Assembly (NCBI GenBank): GCA_030619415.1
Contig: JAUXBM010000147.1
Location: forward strand, 1 to 5,226
Reading direction: 5' to 3'
Length of the DNA: 5,226 bases
Source: Chlorobiota bacterium
GTDB taxonomy: Bacteria; Bacteroidota; Bacteroidia; Bacteroidales; F082
Both the position numbers and the translations under genes were made by a program. Below, piece after piece: positions 1 to 5,226 of the stretch. How positions within the stretch are numbered: position 1 is the stretch's first letter; each line of letters opens with the position of its first letter. The notes under the pieces are model-generated. The model made no database searches. It saw only the letters and a program-made list of their open reading frames with translations, and had not been told where the DNA came from.

Positions 1-99
1 TACAAGTACAATAAAATATAAGGTTTTGAAACGAAAGCATAGCACCGCTATGGTGAGGCTTCAAAATCTAACGGAGTGTTATATTTTGCAGTAATTGTA
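1..99. repeat. Large nested inverted repeat at the window edge
   Basis: The two halves of this segment pair over almost their whole length. Positions 1-9 pair with 91-99 (one mismatch, 6/94), 13-21 pair perfectly with 79-87, and 22-30 pair with 60-68 (one G-T pair, 23/67). An apical hairpin pairs 38-43 with 47-52 around a 3-base loop. By hand count this gives about 31 Watson-Crick pairs. The 10 bases at 69-78 bulge out on one side only. The repeat may extend left of the window. Its origin is unknown: it could be a miniature inverted-repeat element, the end of a mobile or cassette element, or a structured RNA or 3' untranslated region of a gene to the left. No reading frame is supported inside it. 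Confidence 0.7.
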
Positions 100-244
100 G
101 CTCATAATAGATTTTCTATTGCATGTTCCGGGATTATATACAACAAGGGCAATTTTTTCATTTTTACTACTGCCGGGATATGGATAGTTTTTCCTAATTT
201 CCGCTTTTTATTTTCACATTGGTTTATAAATAAATGTTAACAAT
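100..244 (+). other. AT-rich leader upstream of the ammonia-lyase
   Basis: This stretch has no gene. It holds a small AT hairpin (106-111 pairing with 115-120 around 3 bases) and a 7-base direct repeat, CCGGGAT, at 128-134 and 173-179. I found no confident match to the Bacteroidota promoter pattern (TTTG near -33, TAnnTTTG near -7), so the promoter is unplaced. The bases just before the lyase start are A/T-rich with no Shine-Dalgarno sequence, as is usual in this phylum. A five-codon frame, ATG to TGA at 234-248, ends overlapping the lyase ATG at 245; it may be chance. Confidence 0.5.
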
Positions 245-1768
245 ATGACATTGATTATCAGCGGTTCGGGTTTGTCAATCGAAAACATCGTCAGCGTAGC
301 CCGTCATCATGAAGAAGTAAAACTTGACGGCGAGGCATTACAACGGATGGAAAAATGCCGGGCAATGTTAGAAAGGAAAATCGATGCCGGTGAAATTATT
401 TATGGCGTGAATACCGGTATTGGTGAGTTTTCAGAAGTCGTTTTAAATGAACAACAGGTGCAGGATTTCCAGAAATACCTCATTTATAACCACGCTGCGG
501 GAATTGGCGATGCAATGCCTGTTGATCATGTAAGAGGGGCGATGCTCGGCCGGATCAACGTACATGCCCACGGCAACTCAGGGCTTAGACCGGTAATTAC
601 ACAAACTTTGATTGAAATGCTCAACAAAGGGGTAACGCCATATGTTTGCGAGAAGGGATCGGTTGGGGCTTCAGGCGATTTGGCCCCCATGTCGCAAATT
701 GCACTGTTGATGCTGGGTGAGGGCAAAGCCTTTTATAAAGGTAAATTGCTCGAAGGAAAAGACGCGCTGGATAGAGCCGGTATTGCAGTTCCGGGCCTGC
801 AAGCCCGTGATGGTCTTGCAGTAATCAATGGGTCGAACGTGCTGACAGCCATGAGTGCACTTTTTTTATACGATGCTAATAATTGGCTGAAACAGGCCGA
901 GATTGCAGCATCCATGTCGCTGGAAGCACTAAAAGCAAATATGCGGCCTTATACACCCAGGCTCCATGAAGTCAGGGGATTTAAGGGTGCCATACGATCG
1001 GCCATTGCGATTGGAAAGATGGTTGAAGGTGGTGATTTAAAATCCGGAAAAGTAGAACATAAGGTGCAGGATGCGTATTCTATGCGCTCAAGTCCCCAGG
1101 TAATAGGCGCAGCCCACGACGCCATTGCATACGCAAGAGAACAGGTTGAAATTGAATTGAATGGGGTGGGTGACAATCCTATCTTTTTCCCGGATGAAAA
1201 CATGCAGATTTCCGGAGCAAATTTCCAGGGTTCGCCTGTGGCTTTACCAATGGATATGGCCGGAGTAGCAATAACAATGATCAGTGTATTGTCGGAAAGG
1301 CGGATGAACAGGTTAAATAATCCTGCATTGAGTGTGGGACTTCCTGCTTTTTTAACCAAAGGTGCCGGCATGTTTTCGGGACTGATGCTTAGTCAATACA
1401 CAGCCGATATGCAAATTGTTGAACAGCGAATATTATCAATGCCGGCTTCCATTCAATCCATTCCGGCAGCAGCCGACCAGGAAGACTTTGTATCGATGGG
1501 GATGAATACAGCCCTGAAAAACTTTCAGATTCTCGATAATGCATATGGAGTGCTTGGAATTGAATTGATGGCAGCAGCACAAGCATTGGACTTTAGGGAT
1601 TACAAATTTGGAAAAGGAGTGCTTAAAGCGCACGAAGTGGTACGAAAGCATGTTGATTTTCTTGAAGTTGACAGGCCACTTTATAAAGACCACAATGCGA
1701 TGAAGGCACTTGTGAAATCAACCGAAATCCTCAAAGAAGTTGAAAATGAAATCGGTAGTTTGGGTTAA
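245..1768 (+). CDS. hutH: Histidine ammonia-lyase-type MIO enzyme (HAL/PAL/TAL family)
   Basis: This is a complete 507-residue cytoplasmic aromatic amino acid lyase, close to the usual ~510 residues of bacterial HutH. The family releases ammonia from histidine (giving urocanate), phenylalanine or tyrosine, using an MIO cofactor formed autocatalytically from Ala-Ser-Gly. That triad is A142-S143-G144 within GSVGASGDLAP (138-148). Other hallmarks are YGVNTGIG (53-60), NHAAGIG (82-88), NGS (195-197), QDAYSMR (275-281), GDNP (309-312), NFQG (326-329) and DQEDFVSMG (411-419). Recalled Pseudomonas putida HutH catalytic residues Y53, H83, N195, Q277, Y280, R283, F329 and E414 appear conserved as Y53, H83, N195, Q275, Y278, R281, F327 and E413, which favours histidine. 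Departures are Phe for the usual His after QED, and NGSN instead of NGTQ. An in-frame stop at 227-229 supports the ATG at 245. It probably leads an operon with the two membrane genes downstream. Family assignment is very sure; the substrate is less so, since aminomutase or tyrosine/phenylalanine activity cannot be excluded. Confidence 0.93.
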   Translation: MTLIISGSGLSIENIVSVARHHEEVKLDGEALQRMEKCRAMLERKIDAGEIIYGVNTGIGEFSEVVLNEQQVQDFQKYLIYNHAAGIGDAMPVDHVRGAMLGRINVHAHGNSGLRPVITQTLIEMLNKGVTPYVCEKGSVGASGDLAPMSQIALLMLGEGKAFYKGKLLEGKDALDRAGIAVPGLQARDGLAVINGSNVLTAMSALFLYDANNWLKQAEIAASMSLEALKANMRPYTPRLHEVRGFKGAIRSAIAIGKMVEGGDLKSGKVEHKVQDAYSMRSSPQVIGAAHDAIAYAREQVEIELNGVGDNPIFFPDENMQISGANFQGSPVALPMDMAGVAITMISVLSERRMNRLNNPALSVGLPAFLTKGAGMFSGLMLSQYTADMQIVEQRILSMPASIQSIPAAADQEDFVSMGMNTALKNFQILDNAYGVLGIELMAAAQALDFRDYKFGKGVLKAHEVVRKHVDFLEVDRPLYKDHNAMKALVKSTEILKEVENEIGSLG

Positions 1769-1804
1769 AAACAACTTACGAACCAATTTAAGAATCCGCT
1801 AATT

Positions 1805-2245
1805 GTGCAGGAACAGTTTGAAGAAAATGCGATAAGGCCCAGGGCGCTAACGCTCATTTGTATATTGACATTTATCGGCAGCGGGTTTTTATTTTTTGCC
1901 AATGGAGTTGTGTACCTGTCTATCGACAGTTTAAGAATAGCCTTTGATGAAGGCTTGTTCAATGCCTTTGAGCTTCAGCTTGAAGAAGATGATTTAAAAA
2001 TGTTTTTATCAGTGGATTCATCATTCTTCTTATTCCAATCCCTTTTATATTCCGCATCATTATTAGGCGCATACATGATGTGGAAACTAAGAAAACAAGG
2101 ATTCCATATTTATGCCATATCCCAAATTTTGGTGCTTATAATATATAAGGTGTATTTGTCTTCTGCGCCATTTCCATTCTTCTCAATGCTTCTTACCATA
2201 ACTTTTATACTTTTATACTATCGAAACTTGCAATTCATGAGGTAA
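1805..2245 (+). CDS. Small four-helix membrane protein, function unknown (first of tandem pair)
   Basis: I do not recognise a characterised function. The 146 residues predict an inner-membrane protein with about four helices: roughly 14-38, 74-93, 100-119 and 123-139. A short N-terminal tail ends in RPRALTLI. Between helices 1 and 2 is an acidic soluble loop (about 41-70, with EEDD at 60-63). Helix 2 ends in WKLRKQGFHIY (93-103), a motif I associate with Bacteroidota proteins of unknown function that begin in this way. The chosen start is a GTG; there is no in-frame ATG before residue 66, and the frame is open back to the lyase stop at 1766-1768, so a non-standard start slightly upstream is possible. 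The gene begins 36 bases after the lyase and ends 9 bases before a diverged paralogue, so co-transcription is likely. By eye it is more AT-rich than the lyase. Confidence 0.8.
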   Translation: MQEQFEENAIRPRALTLICILTFIGSGFLFFANGVVYLSIDSLRIAFDEGLFNAFELQLEEDDLKMFLSVDSSFFLFQSLLYSASLLGAYMMWKLRKQGFHIYAISQILVLIIYKVYLSSAPFPFFSMLLTITFILLYYRNLQFMR

Positions 2246-2254
2246 AAAATATTT

Positions 2255-2668
2255 ATGAGCACCGATATTGCCTCTTCCAGAAAAATGAATTTGAACAGAC
2301 CATTGCTGTTTAGAATAACAACTGTGTTTGTTCTGGTCTATAGTCTTCTGGGCACCTTGTTTTATATAACGATGCTTCTGTTTCAAATTTTTGATCGCAA
2401 CTTTTTAATCAATTGGGAGTATAACGGGTTCAATGGTGTAACCATTATTTTTTATCTTATGTTGCAGGCAGCATTACATGGTGGGCTTTTATACAGTTCC
2501 GTCCAGCTTATAAAGCTGAGAAAAACGGGCTTATACATTTTTACGCTAAGTTATATTATTGTAACGCTAATTAGCCTCTATATGCATTATGAATATGGTT
2601 GGATTAACACACTGGTTGGACTAATTGTACTTATTATCCTGCTGATTTATCGAAAAAGGCTAACATAA
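2255..2668 (+). CDS. Small four-helix membrane protein, function unknown (second of tandem pair)
   Basis: This 137-residue protein has no function I recognise. It has about four predicted membrane helices: roughly 20-46, 62-86, 93-111 and 117-132. It shares the architecture of the protein just upstream: an N-terminal tail with RP (15-16) before helix 1, a soluble loop, then KLRKTGLYIF (87-96) after helix 2, a Ser two-thirds along helix 3 (S99), and a basic C-terminus starting with YR (132-133). The match to the upstream KLRKQGFHIY block, with similar spacing to a terminal YR, indicates a diverged tandem duplicate. The ATG at 2255 lies 9 bases after the upstream stop; a second ATG at 2285 is a credible alternative that would remove ten residues. 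No Shine-Dalgarno sequence is evident. It is the last gene before a probable terminator. Confidence 0.82.
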   Translation: MSTDIASSRKMNLNRPLLFRITTVFVLVYSLLGTLFYITMLLFQIFDRNFLINWEYNGFNGVTIIFYLMLQAALHGGLLYSSVQLIKLRKTGLYIFTLSYIIVTLISLYMHYEYGWINTLVGLIVLIILLIYRKRLT

Positions 2669-2773
2669 ATCCATTTAAATACCAAGATATTAACAATAAA
2701 TACTCAGTTTATAATTTGATTTTCAGGCAATAACATGTACAATAGGCAAATAGAATCCAATTTAGACATAGTT

Positions 2774-2801
2774 AAAATAACAGGATACCTGTTAGTTTTT
2801 T
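2774..2801 (+). terminator. Probable rho-independent terminator of the lyase operon
   Basis: A perfect 7-base inverted repeat, TAACAGG (2778-2784) and CCTGTTA (2788-2794), is separated by a 3-base ATA loop and followed after one G by six T residues (2796-2801). Four A residues precede it. It lies about 105 bases after the last membrane gene and upstream of the SusC-like gene, which suits ending the first transcription unit. The stem is short with only three G-C pairs, so termination may be partial. A protein-binding operator is the main alternative. Confidence 0.55.
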
Positions 2802-2857
2802 ATGTTAATGTTTCTTAAATATCAAATTATTATTAATAAATTGCAACGTTTTTAGGG

Positions 2858-2894
2858 TTCAAGTTTGAATCTTTAGTAATTAATTATATCATAA
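2858..2894 (+). promoter_or_regulatory. Weak candidate promoter for the susC-like gene
   Basis: TTTG at 2864-2867 could serve as the Bacteroidota -33 element, with TATCATAA at 2887-2894 as a poor -7 element (TA matches, TTTG does not), spaced 19 bases. Read as a general sigma-70 promoter, TTGAAT (2865-2870) and TATCAT (2887-2892) are 16 bases apart. The -33 part lies inside a palindrome, TTCAA-GT-TTGAA (2858-2869), that could instead bind a regulator. The implied leader would be only about 15 bases. This is a guess from motif and position. Confidence 0.22.
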
Positions 2895-2910
2895 ACCAAA
2901 AGTTATCATT

Positions 2911-5226
2911 ATGAGAAAAATTACAATTTTGCTTACGTTCTTGTTTTTTGTTGGTATGCAATTTGCCAACGCACAAACAAGGACAGTTAGTGGTAAGGTT
3001 ATCAGTGCAGACGACGGCACGGGTATTCCAGGTGTTAGTATCTCTGTAAAGGGTACTACAATTGGTACGGTTACAGATATCGATGGAAATTTTGCCCTCG
3101 ATGTTGAGCCTACACACCGGACCCTTGTTTTCCAGTACGTGGGTATGAAAACCCAGGAATTGGAAATCGGTCAATCGGTAACCTTTAATATCACTATGGC
3201 GACTGACGCTCTTCTTATGGAAGAAGTCGTCGTTACTGCGCTTGGTATCTCGCGCGAAAAAAAATCACTCGGTTACGCTGTCCAGGAACTGGACGGGGAT
3301 GCTGTTAGTGAAGTAAAAAGTGTAAACTTTGTTAACTCGCTTTCCGGTAAAGCTTCCGGTGTGGACATTATCCAGGCAAATACCATGGGTGGTTCTGCCA
3401 ACGTAGTTATCAGGGGTACTTCTTCACTAACACAGAACAACCAGGCCATGTTTGTGGTCGACGGTGTTCCTTACAGTAACCACAACACGAATGAGGACAG
3501 GGTTGTAGCAAACTCTTCATCCTCTAATCAAAACGATGGCTGGGGTGGTTATGACTATGGTAACAATGCCATGGACATTAACCCTGATGACATCGAAAGT
3601 ATTTCGGTGCTGAAGGGTGCTGCTGCTACTGCACTTTACGGTTCCCGTGCCTCAAATGGTGTGATCCTTATCACCACCAAAAAAGGTAAGACTGGTACAG
3701 AAGCCGGAAGGAAACGGATTGGTGTTACCTGGAATGCAGGTGTAACAATCAGTAAGCCTGACCTTTCAACCGGTCCGCAGTGGCAAAACGAATATGGTGG
3801 CGGTTACGGCCCATTCTACGAAAATGAAGGTGTAGAGGGTGTTGAAGATTATATGTTCTTCTGGGCTGACCTGGATGGTGACGGTGTAAAAGACCTGATC
3901 ACCCCAACTTCAGAGGATGCTTCATGGGGCCAAAAATTTGGTGAAGACGTCAAAGTAATTCAGTGGGATGCATTGGATCCATTGAAAGACAATTATGCTG
4001 AAAAACGCTCATATTTGCCTGGTGCCAATGGTTTGGATTATTATTTCGGTACCGGTGTTACCTGGAACAATAACCTGGCCCTGGATGCTGCCAATGAGTT
4101 TGGTTCCTTCCGCTTGTCGTATACCAATGTGGACCAGAAAGGAAATTCGCCAAATGCGCACATTGGACGGAACAATGTGAACTTCTCAGGAACTTACAAT
4201 TTCACCGATAAGTTTACGGTTGAGGCCAATATGCAATATGTGAATACCTCTGCTTATGGCAGGTTTGGTACAGGATATGATGGGATGAACCCAATGCAGT
4301 CATTCGGACAATGGTTCCAGAGAAATGTAGATATGGAACGTTTAGGTAACAGCTGGCTCCGCTCTGATGGATCCCAGTTATCGTGGAACTCATCCTATTA
4401 TGATGATCTCCGTCCAATCTATTTCGACAATCCTTACTGGACCAGAAATAAAAATTTCCAAAATGATAAACGCGACAGGTTCTTTGGATATGTTTATGCA
4501 AAATATGATTTCACTGATTATCTTTCGTTGTCTGCACGGTTTTCCGGAGACATCTATACCACAATACAGGAAGAAAGAATTGCTGTTGGTAGTGTAGATC
4601 CATCTTACTATTCAAATTTCACGCAGCATTACCAGGAGCTGAATACAGACCTGATGCTCAGGTTTAATAAAAACTGGGAAAATTGGTCACTCACAGCACT
4701 GTTAGGTAGTAACTTCAGGCAAAACCAATGGACTACAAGTGTTGGTGAAACTGTTGGAGGACTTATTGTTCCTGATCTTTATTCTGTAAGTAACTCTGTT
4801 TCTCCTGTTTCATCTACCGAAACAGATGTAAACATGGCTGTTAATGCGCTTTTCGCATCAGTTTCTTTTGGACTCATGAATTTCCTTTATATTGACCTTA
4901 CAGGAAGAAATGACTGGTCTTCAACACTGAAGTCTCCAACAAAGTCTGATCCAAATGAGAATATCTCTTATTTCTATCCTTCTGCTTCTTTAAGCTTCCT
5001 GCTTACTGAACTGGGTGGTATGAGAGACATTAGCTGGATGCCTTTACTTAAATTAAGAGGTAATTATGCTGAAGTGGGTAGCGATGCACCTGCTTATCAA
5101 ACAATGTCTACTTATTCTCAGAATACAAACTGGAACGACCTTGCGTTGTTCTCGGTAAACAGTACTTTGCAGAATCCTAATTTGAAACCTGAGCGTACAA
5201 AAGGTTGGGAAGTTGGTCTTGAAGCA
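2911..5226 (+). CDS. SusC/RagA-family TonB-linked outer-membrane transporter, 5' part (cut by window edge)
   Basis: The frame is open for 772 codons with no stop or frameshift; complete relatives run about 950-1100 residues, so the last part of the barrel is missing. Residues 1-21 form a signal peptide (hydrophobic core, ANA cleavage site before Q22). Residues about 25-96 form a carboxypeptidase-regulatory-like domain, with GTTIGTVTDIDGNF at 48-61. A TonB-box-like region follows, EEVVVTALGISREKKSLGYA (104-123). The plug carries VIRGTSS (166-172), FVVDGVPY (181-188) and the family signature DIESISVLKGAAATALYGSR (227-246) continuing through NGVILITTKKG (249-259). The 22-strand barrel type begins after about residue 262, with LTGRNDWSSTL (663-673) and NPNLKPE (755-761). 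There is no N-terminal STN (sigma-regulator signalling) domain, so anti-sigma signalling is not suggested. Such proteins pair with a SusD lipoprotein to import glycans, peptides or other nutrients; a susD gene would be expected just downstream. Substrate unknown. An acidic DLDGDGVKD motif lies at 320-328, and I saw no cysteines. The start is the ATG after an A-rich leader, placing the signal peptide correctly. Confidence 0.96.
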   Translation, partial: MRKITILLTFLFFVGMQFANAQTRTVSGKVISADDGTGIPGVSISVKGTTIGTVTDIDGNFALDVEPTHRTLVFQYVGMKTQELEIGQSVTFNITMATDALLMEEVVVTALGISREKKSLGYAVQELDGDAVSEVKSVNFVNSLSGKASGVDIIQANTMGGSANVVIRGTSSLTQNNQAMFVVDGVPYSNHNTNEDRVVANSSSSNQNDGWGGYDYGNNAMDINPDDIESISVLKGAAATALYGSRASNGVILITTKKGKTGTEAGRKRIGVTWNAGVTISKPDLSTGPQWQNEYGGGYGPFYENEGVEGVEDYMFFWADLDGDGVKDLITPTSEDASWGQKFGEDVKVIQWDALDPLKDNYAEKRSYLPGANGLDYYFGTGVTWNNNLALDAANEFGSFRLSYTNVDQKGNSPNAHIGRNNVNFSGTYNFTDKFTVEANMQYVNTSAYGRFGTGYDGMNPMQSFGQWFQRNVDMERLGNSWLRSDGSQLSWNSSYYDDLRPIYFDNPYWTRNKNFQNDKRDRFFGYVYAKYDFTDYLSLSARFSGDIYTTIQEERIAVGSVDPSYYSNFTQHYQELNTDLMLRFNKNWENWSLTALLGSNFRQNQWTTSVGETVGGLIVPDLYSVSNSVSPVSSTETDVNMAVNALFASVSFGLMNFLYIDLTGRNDWSSTLKSPTKSDPNENISYFYPSASLSFLLTELGGMRDISWMPLLKLRGNYAEVGSDAPAYQTMSTYSQNTNWNDLALFSVNSTLQNPNLKPERTKGWEVGLEA

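Larger units (their letters stand above)
2669..2910 (+). other. Non-coding AT-rich gap between the lyase operon and the susC-like gene
   Basis: The 242 bases contain no supportable gene on either strand. The left part (2669-2773) shows only weak short repeats, such as AGGCAA twice about 19 bases apart near 2725-2755. The middle holds a probable intrinsic terminator (2774-2801). The right part (2802-2910) is very AT-rich and should carry the promoter and leader of the SusC-like gene, with a short palindrome TTCAAGTTTGAA at 2858-2869. Confidence 0.6.

Noticed and set aside
66..84. ATCTAAC followed by GTTATAT, resembling integron attC core sites (RYYYAAC and GTTRRRY)
   Set aside because: In an attC site these cores lie at opposite ends of a 57-141-base palindrome; here they are about 5 bases apart and GTTATAT breaks the GTTRRRY pattern. 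No integrase or cassette gene is visible.
106..120. AT-only hairpin AATAGA/TCTATT as a terminator for a gene to the left
   Set aside because: The stem has one G-C pair and no T-tract follows, so it is too weak to call.
949..1371. A 140-codon minus-strand frame, and other shorter minus-strand frames, inside the lyase gene
   Set aside because: They lie antisense to a gene with clear family motifs throughout. Their translations show no recognisable domain and they have no start context, so they are shadows.
2720..2760. Repeated AGGCAA motifs flanking ACATGT as a possible operator or short repeat array
   Set aside because: Only two short copies are present in AT-rich DNA with no regular unit, which is not distinguishable from chance; no CRISPR-like pattern exists in the window.
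2884..3174. A 96-codon minus-strand frame over the start of the transporter gene
   Set aside because: It overlaps the signal peptide and N-terminal domain of the SusC-like protein, and its translation resembles no protein I know.
3995..4597. Short frames on both strands within the transporter barrel (3995-4180, 4214-4501, 4367-4597)
   Set aside because: The SusC-like frame is continuous across this region with family-typical sequence, so these are out-of-frame shadows, not evidence for a frameshift.

Overview
The window looks like a stretch of a Bacteroidota (Bacteroidetes) chromosome. The strongest sign is a long, incomplete gene for a SusC/RagA-type TonB-dependent outer-membrane transporter, a family essentially confined to that phylum. 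Supporting signs are AT-rich intergenic DNA, A/T-rich leaders without a clear Shine-Dalgarno sequence, and small multi-pass membrane proteins of a type common in Bacteroidota. All four genes I support lie on the + strand.

Layout. Positions 1-99 form a large nested inverted repeat at the window edge and contain no gene. Positions 100-244 are an AT-rich leader. Positions 245-1768 encode a complete 507-residue MIO-type amino acid ammonia-lyase, most like histidine ammonia-lyase (HutH). It is followed after 36 bases by a 146-residue membrane protein with a GTG start (1805-2245), and after 9 more bases by a 137-residue membrane protein (2255-2668). These two small proteins share a KLRK-x-G motif followed by two membrane segments and look like diverged tandem paralogues. 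The tight spacing suggests one three-gene operon. A 242-base AT-rich gap (2669-2910) follows, holding a probable intrinsic terminator (2774-2801) and a weak promoter candidate. Positions 2911-5226 hold the first 772 codons of the SusC-like gene, open to the window edge; a SusD partner would be expected beyond it.

How the parts work together. The lyase would deaminate an aromatic amino acid, most likely histidine to urocanate, in the cytoplasm. The other histidine-utilisation genes (hutU, hutI, ftcD/hutG) are not visible, so a catabolic Hut role cannot be confirmed here. The two membrane proteins have no recognised function. The SusC-like protein would import a nutrient of unknown identity through the outer membrane using TonB energy; it appears to be a separate transcription unit.

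I see no convincing new defence or mobile system. The items most worth a second look are the nested palindrome at 1-99, the pairing of a lyase with two paralogous membrane proteins, and the lyase's departures from the classical HutH motifs.
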